DNA of 64,000 nucleotides from Prorocentrum cordatum (GCA_963575745.1 CAUYUJ010004558.1:609418-673417); one strand, 5' to 3'; shown: positions 20,216 to 32,310, counted from the stretch's first letter. Notes: generated from the letters alone by a model not told the origin. Numbers and translations: made by a program.

Positions 20216-21284
20216 GACTCTTCTCAGGATTCTTTCATGCTTCTCCCATCACGACTAGAAGCCTTCAGCGAAACGCCAGTAGGTGAAAACGATTCCAGAC
20301 GAGAAAACAATCTTGGGGAAGGGGTCTCAGCCTCTGGGAGTCCACCTTCCGAACAGAACCACGACGTCGGAGGCCTGGGACGGCGACAGGGCGGCGGCCT
20401 CAAGGACAGCGGCGACGAGGCCCAGCCCCCCTGGTGGCTTCGGGGCCACCGGTCCCGACGTGGGCGGCCGCGCCCCTGGGGGCTCCCTTTCCAGGCATCC
20501 GGCGATTCGAAACAACCGAGACCGAAGGTTTTTGGTAGTGTTCGGCATGTGGGGGCCCTCGCCGTGCCTCGGGACCGTCAACAAAACGACGCGGGATGAA
20601 AAGCTGGTCCTGGGGAGGTGGTGGCGAGGTCGGGGGCCCGTGTCTCAAGAAGTGCGAGGCGCCGGACGTCTGGGTTCTGAGCCCCCTCGGCGTCTGAGCC
20701 CGCTCGGCCGCCGAGCGGGCCGAACGGGTTCGTGCCTCTCCCCCTCCTGGCGCTTCGGGGAGGCCGCTGACCGCCACGGCGGGGCCCACCTCGGCTCGTT
20801 CCTTCCCCCCGTTCGGACGCTCTTGGGAGACCTCTGACCGCCAGGGCTGGACGATCCGCGCGCACCGCCAGAGAGGTCCCGGGGGTGGGGGGTGCGTCTC
20901 TGCTCTCCGCTCCGGGGGCGCGGCAGGAGCTCGAGGCAACGCCAAAACATCGGGGTCACCCCCAGGGGCGCGAAGGGAATCGCGCTTTGCGCGGCGCGGC
21001 CTGGGCCGAAGCAGCCGCTTTTCTCCAAGGCGGCCGAGCGGGTGCGCCAAGGCGCGAAGATAGCCGCGCGTCGCGCATCGCGGGGCTTGATGCGCGAGCT
21101 CAGGCGGCCGAGAAGCATGGATTGGGGCGCATGGGTCAGTGACGGGCTCCGCCTCCATGCCAGAATCGGCGCGCACCAGCGCCAGATCAGGCGGCACTGG
21201 CTTCACCCGCGCCCCCGTGCCAGATCCACGGATCTTGGGGAAGCCAAGAAATACCAACACCGGTACTCGTCGGATCTCTCCCAG

Positions 21285-21365
21285 GGTGCGTTCTGACCAG
21301 AACGTCGAGGCGAATCCAGCGGTGGCGACAAGGGCCTCCCAGGCGGCGCAGAAAGGGGCGAAAAA
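21285..21365 (+). repeat. Dispersed peptide-coding repeat, copy 3
   Basis: The frame reads VRSDQNVEANPAVATRASQA then AQKGAKKK without interruption. It is the best-preserved copy of the family also seen at 10697, 11432 and (reverse) 23080. What protein it came from is unknown. Confidence 0.55.
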
Positions 21366-21629
21366 GAAAAGCAGCGGCATCAGTGTCCGTCCGTACATTA
21401 TTCCCTGGAGATCTGCAGCCCACAGTAGCGCGTGCTGGAGGAAGGAGCTTGGCCCGCTCGGCGGCTGCGGGGGGCTCGGAGGCCAGGCGGGTGAGGAAAG
21501 GGGGTGCTTGCAGGCACTGAGGGCGGCGGGCGGCGGGGCGGGCCGCGTTCCGAGGACCTCGCGAGGTGCGCGCCGCGACGCCCCCCCTCAGGGGTGCGCC
21601 CTTCGAGCGCACTCCCAGGGCTCGTTTCG

Positions 21630-21795
21630 ATTCCTCGGCTTCGATTCGATTCGACTTCGATGGTGTCCGATTCCGATTCCGATTCGATTCGACTTGGGAT
21701 TCCGATTTGGGCTCCGATTTCTCGTTGGAGGCATACTGGCCTGCCGATGTCCGCCGATCCGATTCATGCCGATCGCCGATCCGATTAATCGATCC
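21630..21795. repeat. GATTCGATTCCGATT-type repeat
   Basis: Degenerate 5-6 base units (GATTC, GATTCC) repeat to the GATCCGATTAATCGATCCGAT end. Confidence 0.8.
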
Positions 21796-22002
21796 GATGA
21801 TGGGCTCTCCCTGCACCCCAGGCGGCGGGGGCCCTCGGTCGAGGCGCACCCTCGCCGCCCTCGGAGGGAGGCGCCTGGAGGTCGGGGGGGCGGGGGGCGC
21901 CCTCGGGCGAGGGCCGCGCGGCGGCCCAGCTTTTGGGTCGCACGGGTGCGCGCGCGCAGCCTCCCGGCAGGGGGCTCGTCCTGCGAGCGAGCCAGCAGGC
22001 CC

Positions 22003-22125
22003 CGAAAGGGAGGCCCCCCAGGAGGCCCCGATCGGGCCCCAAGAAGAGGCCCCGAGGAGGTCCCCGAGAGGCCCCAAGACAACTTCAAAGCCGCCTCCAG
22101 GAGGCTTCCGAGGGAAGCTCTCTCA
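22003..22125. repeat. GAGGCCCC-type minisatellite patch
   Basis: Short AGGCCCCGAA / AGGAGGCCCC units, a weak relative of the CCAAGAGGCC arrays. Confidence 0.5.
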
Positions 22126-23079
22126 GATTTCTCTGGGGCCGCGCCGGCCAGCCAGGACAAGGCACCCCTATGATTGTTGTATTCCTTCCTTCTCCGGGCC
22201 GGCTCAGGTCCAGAAGAAGCAGGCAAGCTGGGTTAGGCCAGCCTCCACTGGGCAGGCATTCCCGCAGCTCTGCTTGAACAGCTTTTGGCGCAGCTCCTGC
22301 GCAGCGCTTTCTGAACTCGTGCGCTCCGAGCCAGCTCCGTCGCATCATCTTCTAGGTCGTGCACAGCGGCTGTGCAGCAGCCCTAGGAAGCTCCGCAAGC
22401 GCCGCTGAAGTTGCGCGCAGCTCTCTAGGAAGCGCCTCGGTAACGCTTCCGAGGCGTGTGGTCAGCGCCCAGACAGCTCTCAGGAAGTGCTTGCTGGATT
22501 TTGCGCAGCTGCGGGGTTGCGCCCCTTGGGGCGTGCGCCTTGTAGGCCCTCGCAGACAGGGGAAGGCTTCTGCTCTCGAGATCCGCCTGGCCTTCCGCCA
22601 TATACGCAGACGTATGCGGATCTGTTTCGCGATCTCTTGTCACCTGGCTCATGATGCGAACGATACACACGCGGGCTCACGGGGACAGCACCGAGGCAGA
22701 CGGATGTTGTCACGGTAACAAGTACGAAAACACATGGGAGGGTCGGCGACGCGGAAGTCACAAACTATGCCGTTGCTCCGCTCAAAGGCGCGCAGCAAAC
22801 ATCGGAAGCAGAACCCTTCCCCTTGCCTGCAGATGGCCTTCGAGAGGGCCCCACTCGTGGTTACATGCCCGCCCCGCGTGCCGCGCGCGAGGCCGCCGAG
22901 GCGGCAGCCCACGAGCCGCCGCGGGAGGCGGCAGTCTGGTGCAGGGCGCCCGCGCGGCGGCTACGGCGCCCACCCTGGGGAAGGAAGGATCCAGACCTCC
23001 TGTCAGAGGCAACGTTAGGGGGAGATGGGCCCAGGGGTTCGAGGATCGAGGCTCGCTCGCTGGAGATGTTTCATCGTCC

Positions 23080-23145
23080 TGGGGCGCCTGTGTGGCCACG
23101 GCTGGATCCGCCTCGACAGTCAGGTCAGAACGCACCCCAGGAGAG
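23080..23145 (-). repeat. Dispersed peptide-coding repeat, reverse copy
   Basis: On the - strand one frame reads VRSDLTVEADPAVATQAPQD, matching the + strand copy at 21285. It continues upstream and downstream in an open frame of ~146 codons (22782-23222, -) without other recognisable domains. Confidence 0.55.
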
Positions 23146-23182
23146 GTCCAGGGATCCATGTTTGACTCCTCAGAGGCAGCGC

Positions 23183-23380
23183 TAAGGGGGGATAGGCGGC
23201 GCATCGACCCCCAATCGTTCACTCATCGCCGAGAGGAGCCTGATAGCCTTCCCGCCGAGGAGAGCGTGGTTTCACTAGTGGAGGCGCATCGCCGATCTAT
23301 CGGCGGGCGACGTATCGCCGATCCCGGGTCGATGCTTCCCCCCCCTATTAGGCCAGCCCCCCCTCACGTTTCCTTTGCAG
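23183..23380 (+). mobile_element. Introner-like element, family B copy
   Basis: Starts AAGGGGGGATAGGC (shared with the intron at 2692-2909) and GCATCGACCCCCAATCG. Ends GATCCCGGGTCGATGC, a C run, then CACGTTTCCTTTGCAG, a strong 3' splice site at 23380. Internal ATCGCCGATCTATCGGCG palindrome. A host exon could begin at 23381, but none was identified. Confidence 0.6.
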
Positions 23381-23460
23381 GAAGGAAAGACCCATCCATA
23401 ACTTGTGGCGCTGTGCCAAAAATAATTAGAAGAATGACTCACTGCGTGGAGCTCCCCATA

Positions 23461-24003
23461 TGTTGGGGCATGAAAACGAGCAAACCGCCTGAGACATCCT
23501 CACAAACTGGCCGCGAACGAGCCTGTGAAAAAAACCCTTGGCGGCTCCCCTTAGGGGTGCTGAAACCAGCGCCCCGCCTGGGGCATCCTCAAAATCTGAT
23601 CTGAAAGCCAAGAATGTTGGGCATGAAAACGAGCAAACCGCTTCAGACATCCCCACAAACTGGCCGCGAACGGGTCCGTGAAAACACCCTTGGCGGCTCC
23701 CCTTCGGGGTGCTGAAACCAGCGCCCCGCCTGGGGCATCCTCAAAATCTGATCTGAAAGCCAAGGATGTTGGGCATGACAACAAGCAAACCGCCTGAGAC
23801 ATACCCACAAACTGGCCGCGAACGGGCCCGTGAAAACACCCCTGGCGGCTCCCCTTAGGGGTGCTGAAACCAGCGCCCCGCCTGAGACATCCTCACAATC
23901 TGCTCTAAAAGCAAAGGATGTTGGGCATGAAAACGAGCAAACCGCTTGAGACATCCCCACAAACTGGCCGCGAACGGGCCCGTGAAAACACCCCTGGCGG
24001 CTC
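23461..24003. repeat. 152-154 bp satellite, 3.6 tandem copies
   Basis: Unit starts (TGTTGGGCATGA) lie at 23461, 23615, 23767 and 23919. Each has CGAGCAAACCGC, ACTGGCCGCGAACG, TGGCGGCTCCCCTT and AACCAGCGCCCCGCCT. Copies are ~90-95% alike by eye; the fourth is cut at ~24003. Because the period is not a fixed multiple of three, the open frames here are not taken as proteins. Confidence 0.92.
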
Positions 24004-24005
24004 CC

Positions 24006-24290
24006 CTTGCGAGTCTGAGTATGACTAGGTCTGAGTATGAGTAGGTCTCAGTCCGTGCGTTGAGTATCTCAGACTATGAGAAGGTCTGAGTATGTGTAGG
24101 TCTGAGTATGAGTAAGTCTGTGTGCGTGCAGGTCTGGGAACGAGTCTGGGTATGAGTAAGTCTGGGTATGAAGGAGTCCCAGCATGAGTAGGCCTGCACG
24201 TTGTGTGTTGAGTAAGTCAGACCATGATAAGGTATGAGTATGAGTAGGTTTGAGTATGAGTAAGTCTGTGTATTAGTAGGTGTGTTCTCT
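24006..24290. repeat. GTCTGAGTATGAGTAG minisatellite
   Basis: Roughly 14-16 base units (GTCTGAGTATGAGTAG and variants GTCTGGGTATGAGTAA) repeat with two short interruptions. It directly abuts the 152-bp satellite. Confidence 0.85.
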
Positions 24291-24865
24291 CTGGAGTCGG
24301 CGGCGTCCGAGTAAAAACAATAACCACATCTTAGGAGATGGGGAAGAAGACGGAAAAAGCCAGCCCTGCGGAGGGCGTGGCAGCGAGCCAAGGTGGGAGC
24401 CACAGGCGGCGCTTGGACAAAACCTGCAGAAGGCTGGCGATCCGACCTGCCGAGGCAGGGGATGCAGCGGCGAGGCAGGGCACCCACCCAGACGGGGAAT
24501 GGCGACCAGGGGCGGCCAGAGGGCGCGCGGGAGCCAACGGCGAGCGGCAAAACCAGCCCGCCCATGGCAAGCGCAGCGGCCACCACCAGGGAGGGGGCAG
24601 GGCGCGGGCGGCGAAGCCGCCGAGGGTCGCACGGCGGGACTGGCAGCGACGGCACGAGCGCAGCTTCTGGCAGCAGCCGAGAGCGCGCGGGGGGGAGCAC
24701 CGAACAGGTGCAGCGATGCGGCAACAGGGGCCGGCAGGCGAGAAGCCGCCGACCCGGGAGGGAGGGAAACCAGAGGGCGGGCAGGCGAGCTGACGGCCAT
24801 GGAGACGGCAGGCCGGGCACGCGAGGCAGAGGGAGCCGAGGGCTTGGCTGGCCGCTACCGGTCTC

Positions 24866-24866
24866 G

Positions 24867-24911
<45 letters not shown>
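24866..24911. repeat. (CA)n microsatellite
   Basis: An uninterrupted CA run of ~22 units. Confidence 0.98.
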
Positions 24912-24916
<5 letters not shown>

Positions 24917-25389
24917 ACGAAAAAGACACAACGGGAGGTTTTTGTATGTTTTCGGCCTCCAGGCGGGCGGGGCGAGAGGTCTCCAAGGCGGTCGGGCAGG
25001 CGTCTCAGTGGGCGGGCTCGTCGGCGCGGGGGGCCCCGGTGGGCGGGCGGGCGGGCGCGCCTCTGATCGGGCGGGCGGGGGTGGCGAATCCCGAAGAGCG
25101 GGCGCGCGGGCCTTTCGTGGGCGGGCGGCTTCTAGGCGGGCGGGGCGGGTGGACTCCCAAAGGCGAGAGGGCGGGCGGGCCTGGATAATGGGCGAGCGCG
25201 GCGGGTGGATCTGAACGGGCGGGCCCCCCCTGTTCCCTTCACTCCCCCCATCGTCATCCACACTCCTCCTTCCAATTTTTCCTCCCTCCACGTTTTCCTC
25301 CCCCCTATCTTGTCCCCCTTCCCCTCCTCTTCTCTCCCCCGTTGTCGACGTTGACGCCCGCCACATCAACGCTGACGATTTTGACGGCG

Positions 25390-25408
25390 ACGACGTCGTT
25401 AAATATGC

Positions 25409-25446
<38 letters not shown>

Positions 25447-25515
25447 TCACTGAAGACGACGGCGACGACGACGAAAACTACGAAAACGAGTACGACGACG
25501 TCACTGAGGACGACC

Positions 25516-25552
<37 letters not shown>

Positions 25553-25940
25553 ACAACGAAAGCAACGACGACGACGAAAACTACGGTATCTACGAAGGCG
25601 ACGACGAAAAAGACGAAAAAGACGACGACGACGACGGCAACGACGACGACGAAAAAAACGAAAACGACGACGGGGACGAGGACGACGACAACAACAACGC
25701 AAACGACGACGACGACGACGACGACGATACCAACGACGACAAAAACTACAGAAACGACGGACAGCGATGACGAAAACTACGCAATGATTGACGACGACGA
25801 ACACGACGAACATGTCGACGAAGACTACGAAAGTGATGACAACGGTAACGAAAACTACAAACTATGACGACGACGTTGAAGACGACGACGACGACGACAA
25901 CTAGGAAAACGATGACGACGATAACGAAAACTACGAAAGT

Positions 25941-25971
<31 letters not shown>

Positions 25972-26063
25972 GCGACGGCGACGACGACGACAACCACGTC
26001 GTTGAAGACGACGACGACGAAAACTACGAAAACGAGTACGACGACGTCGTTGAAAACGACGAC

Positions 26064-26106
<43 letters not shown>

Positions 26107-26610
26107 GCGATGGCGACGGCTACGGCGACGACGACGACGAAAACTATTGAAACGACGACGACGACGACGACGACGTTGAAGACGACGACGAAGACGACGA
26201 CAGCGACAACAACGAAAACGACGACGACGACTATAACGAAGACGACGAAGACGACGACGACGATGAAGACGACGACAACGACGACGACGGCGACATACGG
26301 CGACGACGACGACCACGACGAAAACGACGACGACGATGGCGACGACGGCGCCGCTGAAGACAACGACGGCGACGACGACGACGGCTACCGCGACGACGAC
26401 GACGACGACGAAGCGACGACGACGACCACGAAGACGGTGAAGACAGCGACGACGTCGTTGAACACGACGCCGACGACCACGACGACGACGACGACGGCGA
26501 CGACGACGAATTCTACGAAAATGACGACGACGAGAACTAATCAAACGACGACGACTACGACGACGTCGTTGAAGACGACGACGGACGACGACCACGACTC
26601 CGACGCCGAC
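25390..26610. repeat. Long degenerate (GAC)n array
   Basis: Over 1.2 kb of GAC triplets with GAA, GGC and AAC variants and recurring ACGTCGTTGAAGACGAC segments. It gives threonine-, aspartate- and valine-rich frames on both strands. A smaller patch continues at 26760-26815. Confidence 0.92.
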
Positions 26611-27051
26611 GACGGACCCTCCCGCGGCCCAACGTCTGCCCGCGGCAGGCGCCCCGCCTCGGCCTGCCGCGCGCCGCGCGCATGCGAGGCCTGAGGGCCG
26701 CCTGCAGGCCCAGGCGCGCCGCTGCCGCGGCCCCCTCCGCGGGCAGCCTCCGATCGGGCCACGACGTCCTTGACGACGAAAACGACGACGGCGACGACGA
26801 CGACGACGAAAACTACGCGGCGGCCTTCCCGGCGGCGGCGGCGGCGGCGGCGTCCGCTGTGGCCACGGCCTGCCTGCGCGGGGCCGCCCGCGGGGCCAGT
26901 GGCCTCTCCGTGGGCAGCGCCCCCCAGCAGCGCCCCGCGGCGGATCGGTCGCCCCGGCTGGCGGCCCGCGGCGGCGGTGGCCTCCGGACGACAAGGCCCC
27001 CAACGGTGTCGAGGGCAGCGCCATCATCAGCAGCAGCAGCAGCAGACGTAG

Positions 27052-27075
27052 CACCATCATCACCATCATCACCAC

Positions 27076-27131
<56 letters not shown>
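27052..27131. repeat. (CAT)n microsatellite at the LINE 5' end
   Basis: CAC/CAT triplets run directly into the LINE open frame, where they encode polyhistidine. The in-frame stop upstream is TAG at 27049. Confidence 0.95.
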
Positions 27132-30093
27132 GACGGACTGCACCCACAGGACTCAAGTGCGCAACGTGGTCACCTCGGTCGCTCGGCTCGACAGGATCTA
27201 CACGAATGCCCCCACCGGTGAAATATTAGACTGGCACCCCAAATCTGGAACTATTGGTCTCGCACACAACATCGATGAGGTGTCCGATCACATTCCTGTG
27301 TTTCTGCTGCTGTCTCCTGGGTCCTCGAAGAGCCAGAGCATCCCTAGGTGGGTCTCTGAGCATCCCGAGTTCGGTCAGTTGATTGAATCCCTCATCGAAG
27401 AGGTAGGCCTCGACGGCTCCCCCTTTCAGCAGCTGCGCCTGCTGAAGGACATCTTTTTCGCCGCTAGGGAGGAGCTGACACATCGGATGTTCAAGGGCGG
27501 GGTCCTGACCGACAAGCAAAAGATCGCTGTGTGTTTAAAAGCCATGCGGGCCCTTCGGGCTCACTCGCCTGGTTCGTCCTGGAGCCAATCCTCTTCCTGG
27601 GTCAAAAAGTGTATGAAAGCTTATCCCGAGTTGGCTAGGTTTATTGATTCTGACAGCTGCAGTTATTACGACTATAACGCGTTCCATGGTCATTTGAATG
27701 AGCTCAGCAGCGCGGTCATCCTGGAGGATCTCGCGCAGCTGCCTAGCGCTGAGCACGGTTTACAGGAAGTCGAGCAGCAGCGAACTCGACTTCACCAGCG
27801 TCTGAAATCTTGGTCGCCGAAGCGGCGGCGTCTCAACTTGAGCGGCATTTCTGCGCCTGACGGCTCCCCTCTTGGCTCTCTGGAGGAAAGTGCCCAAGCG
27901 CTGGCGACACATTGGGGCGAGGTACATTCTCAGGGACCTGGGCGTCACCCGAAATTTCTGGAAATCCTGCGCGAGCTTTCTGAAGATATTCCTCGGGCTG
28001 CTCCTGGTATTGAGTGGGAAATCGACTTCGGGACCTTCCAAGGGATCGTCGTTAGTCGCCGCGAATCAGCTTGTGGTCCTGATGGAATTCCATATTCGTG
28101 TTGGAGACACGCAGGAGAGCGCGCTCACCGAGTGATATTTGAAGCATACCAAGCATTATGCGCAGGAGCCAGCTTGCCTTCGGGGTTTAATCACGGGCAA
28201 ACGGTGTTTCTTCCCAAAGATGTTCTTCCAAACGATCATGAGTCTATAGTCCGTCCATCTAGCCAAGTTCGGCCGATCACACTTAGCAACACCGACAACA
28301 AGCTCTTGGCTAGTGCGATCTGTGTTCCCATGGGACAGCAGGCAGTATTTTCAACCGACCCGATGCAAAAAGGCTTCGTCAAAGGCAGATACCTGATCGA
28401 CAATATCCTCGATATTGAAGGCAAGTTTCTAGAATACGCTTGTTATAACGACTGCCCTTTCGCCGGCCTGTTCTTGCTGGACCTGAAAGCGGCGTTTCCG
28501 CCGCTGTCCCACAGGTGGATTCAGCACGTGCTGCAACGCATGGGCATCCCCGATTTTATCCTTCATGCAGTTGACCAGCTGTATTCCGACCTCTACTCCT
28601 TCATCATTTTTGCTGGAAAAAGGTTCCCTGGGTACCGTATCACCCGCGGCATAAAACAGGGGCGCCCTCTTTCGGGCGCCCTCTTCGCCCTGGCCTTCGA
28701 CCCCGTGTTACGGAAGCTGGAAAGGATTTTAACACGTTCACCGACACCTACCTCCCCGTTCGCTTTCGCTGACGACGTTGGCGCTGCGATGGCTGACTTG
28801 AGGCAGTCCTTGCCCGCGACGATGAAGCACTTTCTCAGGAGCTCGATCGTGACAGGTCTTCTCCCGAACTTGAAGAAGTGCGTGATTGTCCTTGCCGTGG
28901 AGTTCGACAGAACCGAGCTGAATAAAGAGTTCAAAAAGTGGGGGATCAACATTAAGCCCTTCCAGGTCGGCACCCATGGGAAATATCTTGGGGTAATGAT
29001 CGGCCCGACTGGGCCTGCTGCTTCGTGGCATCCTGTTCTGGTCAAATTTCTTTCCAGGATCGGGCATATTAAGACGCTGAAGCTCGGTTTAGTTCAGAAC
29101 ATCTACGCCTACAACTCGCTTGCTTTCTCGATCTTGACGTACCTGATGCAGGTACTACCGGTTAGGCCCGAAGTGATCCGAGCCGAAACGAACGCTCTTC
29201 AAAGGCTGACCATGGGTCCGAGGTACGCCATCCCTTCCCTGGCCCTCAAGAACTCCCTGGACTTTGGGTTCCCTGTCGAGCCCCGCAACCTCCAGGCCAC
29301 GAACAAGGCCGCGATGTTTCGGATCGCCATCCAGAGTTCAGCCTTCGCGAGAGTGAAGGAGCGTCTGCATTTTCTTGAGCACGAAGATGTCGAACGGCTG
29401 GCTGTTGTTCGGCATAAATCTTGGCTTGCTGAGTCTATGTGCGGCTCCCTGATTAAGAACTGGAACGAGCTCACGACGATTTGCCCGACGATCAACGAGT
29501 ATACGCACGACATACAGCGAAAAGTCACCATTGCCGTTGCCAAAAATCAGGGACGTCCCTCGATGCCAGTCCTGCTCTTCCCAAGGATTCGGAAGTTCTG
29601 GAGTGAGGCCCCCGTAAGCCACGCCAATTTTATTTTTCGAGCCATTTTCCTCGCCGCTACCGAACAAGCCCCCTTCGTTGCCTCCTCTCTCCTCAAATCC
29701 GCTTGTAACGCGTGGCCCACGTCGGCCAGATTTCGTTCAGGGAACCGTTGTTGCGTCATGGGCTGCGGTGCCGCAGACTCCGACCACATAACGCATTACT
29801 TTCAATGTCCTGTGCTGCTGCCACTGCTTCCTAGTATCATCCCGTCGCTGCCGCCAGATTTTCTCGAGCGGAATGCTCTCGATCGATTGCTGTTGAGACC
29901 TCTTATGCCGTCCAGCCGAGCCTTGCATGGTACCATTCTAATGCACGATCTTTTACTCACAACTTATAACGCCATCCGTTCACAGTCATCTCAGGCAGGC
30001 CCTGTTAGGGTGGAGGCCTTGATGCGGGCGAGGGCCCGCGCAGTAGCCAAGCGCAAGAGGGCCATTCGCGAGCTGCTGATCCAAGGCACCTAG
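27052..30093 (+). mobile_element. LINE-type non-LTR retrotransposon, 5'-truncated, intact RT frame
   Basis: One uninterrupted frame of ~1010 codons ends at TAG (30091). After the polyhistidine repeat it enters at the end of an AP-like endonuclease (SVARLDRIYTN ... NIDEVSDHIPVFLLL). The RT follows: AFLLDLKAAF-like core LFLLDLKAAFPPL (catalytic Asp at 28480), RGIKQGRPLSGALF, and FAFADDVGAA (Asp pair at 28771 and 28774, FADD instead of YADD). Near the C terminus a zinc-type motif NRCCVMGCGA ... HITHYFQC keeps C-x4-C, two His and Cys. The endonuclease catalytic core and any ORF1 are missing, so the copy is truncated. The lack of stops in ~2.9 kb suggests recent insertion. Only 15-18 bases separate the stop from an ATC repeat. 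Confidence 0.9.
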
Positions 30094-30104
30094 CCCCCTA
30101 TGGA

Positions 30105-30895
30105 GCCTGACATCATCATCACCATCATCATCATCAGCATCAGCATCAGCATCATCATCATCATCACGAACAGCAGAAGCAGCACAACCATCAGCATCAT
30201 CAGCATCATCAGCATCAGCGTCATCAGCATCATCAGCATCAACATCAGCATCAGCATCATCATGGTCGTCATCATCAGCAGCAGCATCATCATCATGAAC
30301 AGCCGAAGCAGCACAACCATCAGCATCATCAGCATCATCAGCATCAGCGTCATCAACATCATCAGCATCAACATCAGCATCAGCATCATCATCATCATCA
30401 TGGTCGTCATCATCAGCAGCAGCATAATCATCATCATCAGCATCATCGTCATCGTCATCAGCATCATCCTCATCATCATCGCCATAATGATTGTCATCAT
30501 CATCATCGTCATCATCAGCAGCATCATCGTCACCATCATCATTGTCATCAGCATCATCATGATCATCATCATCATTATCATTGCCATAATGATCGCCACC
30601 ATCATCATGATCATCACCATCGCAACCGCCACCATCATTGCCACCGCCACCATCATCACCACCACCATCATCATCGCCACCACCATCATCAGTATCAATC
30701 AGCATCAGCATCATAATTATTACCATCATCACCATCACCATCACCATCATCACCATCACCACCACCATCACCATCATCACCACCACCATCATCACCATCA
30801 TCACCATCATCACCATCATCATCACCACCATCACCATCATCATCACCATCACCACCACCATGATCACCATCATCACCATCATCACCATCACTGAC
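30105..30895. repeat. (CAT/ATC)n microsatellite after the LINE
   Basis: About 790 bases of CAT triplets with CAG and CAC variants and two near-identical ~110-base internal blocks (around 30170 and 30300). It begins within 20 bases of the LINE stop codon and may be the element's 3' tail, its target, or both. Confidence 0.95.
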
Positions 30896-31281
30896 GGTGG
30901 CGAGGGCAGCGGAAAGCAGGGTGGAGGCCTGTCTGCGCGCCGTCCTCGGCGCCGAGGGTCCGCGCCCGAGCCGCGGCCTCCACAGCGGGGGAGGGGCCGA
31001 GGGCTGAGGAACAGCGGCCATCAAAAGTCGGAGGCCTGGGCTCGGCCGGCCGCGGCCTCGAGGGGCACACCCTGCGCGGGGACACGTCGGACGGGGCTGG
31101 GACGAGGACGAATTCGTTCCAGAGCGTTCCGGAACGCTTTCAGAGCGTTCCGGAGCGCTCTGAAACGGCCGCGGCGCCCGATACATCCTCCAGAACCGCC
31201 GGATCTCAGAGTTTCTCGATTGATCTCCATCCGGATTTATCCTCGCCTTGTCTTCGTTTTCACACGCTGCCCAGGCCGGTA

Positions 31282-31430
31282 AGACTGACCCTTCGCCAGA
31301 GTGACTTGTAATGCAGGCGCACAGGGGTCTCCTGTGAACTGGCTTGCGCGCTTGGGTCTTGGTCCCCCGCGGCCTCTGAAGCCGCGCACCACATGTCACT
31401 CCTGCCTAGGGTCGCTCTTCCTTGTAGCCG
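31282..31430. repeat. Dispersed repeat, copy 2 of 2
   Basis: Matches 9955-10100 in order: CGCCAGAGTGAC, ACAGGGGTC, CCCGCGGCCTCTGAA, GCCGCGCACCA. No coding signature. Confidence 0.55.
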
Positions 31431-31624
31431 ATTCCACGATGCCGAATGACTGAATTCGTGCTTGCACGACGTAGTTCCTGGCCGCTCGCCGCGGCGCAGT
31501 GCGCGCGACAAAAGGGAGTGCGTATCGCGAGCACCAGCGGAGCAGAGCCGAAGTTCCCAGCATTATCGATCGTCTTCTTCACCTGTCATTATTATTAATC
31601 GTCTTTCCTTCCTGGCCGGATCTG

Positions 31625-31680
31625 TCTCCTCTCTCTCTGTCTCTCTCTCTCTCTCTATCGCTCTTTCTCTCTTTCTCTAT
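31625..31680. repeat. (TC)n tract
   Basis: TCTC dinucleotide runs with small interruptions. Confidence 0.9.
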
Positions 31681-31889
31681 GTGAAAGGGCTCCGCCCTCT
31701 GCCGCCGGCCCCCTCTCTATCATCATGTGGGATGTCAGAAGTGTGCTGGGACGTGGCGGCGCTGCTTTGAAAATTCATGGGAACATCATGCGAGGTGATT
31801 GGCGCTCAGCAAGCACCTTGAGATGTTGGAGTTGTTGTTGAACGCTTTGCTTCCTTCTCAGGGCGCGAATCCAATGAAAATTACTTAAA

Positions 31890-32310
31890 TCGTGGCCTCG
31901 GGAGCGCGACTCTGGCGTAATCTACGGGGGATCGTGTCCGGGAGCACGAATCTGGCGTAAACTTGACAAGAATTCTGGCCTCGGAAGGCGCGAGTCCGGC
32001 GTAATTTACAAAGGGTCCTGGCCTCGGGAGCGCGAGCGAAACGCAGTGTGTAAGGGATTGTGGAGTCGTGAGCGCGAACTTGGCGCAATGCCCCAAGGGC
32101 TCTGGCCTCGGCAGCGCGAACTTGGTGCAATTTACTCTGGATCTCGGCCTCGGGTGCGCGAACCTGCTTGGCATCGGGAGTGCGAACCTGATGTAATGTA
32201 TCAAGTGTTATCTTGTTCGGGAGCGGAAGCCAAGTATAAGTTCGGGAATCTGGCCGCGGTGGCACGAATCTGGCGTAATGTACGAAGGATTCTGGCTCCG
32301 TACGAAGAAC
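31890..32310. repeat. ~45-50 bp degenerate minisatellite
   Basis: Eight or nine units contain TGGCCTCGGGAGCGCGAA, TCTGGCGTAATTTAC and a short AAGGG-type spacer. Divergence increases toward 32300. Confidence 0.8.

Noticed and set aside
23461-24003. CRISPR-like array (regular ~152 bp repeats)
   Set aside because: The whole unit is conserved with no variable spacers, and units are far too long; it is a satellite.
24011-24290. Telomere-like repeat
   Set aside because: The units (GTCTGAGTATGAGTAG) do not resemble the TTTAGGG type expected in dinoflagellates.
25342-27221. Very long open frames rich in Thr, Asp, Val or Arg on both strands
   Set aside because: They are translations of degenerate GAC/GTC triplets; every frame is open because the repeat contains few stops.
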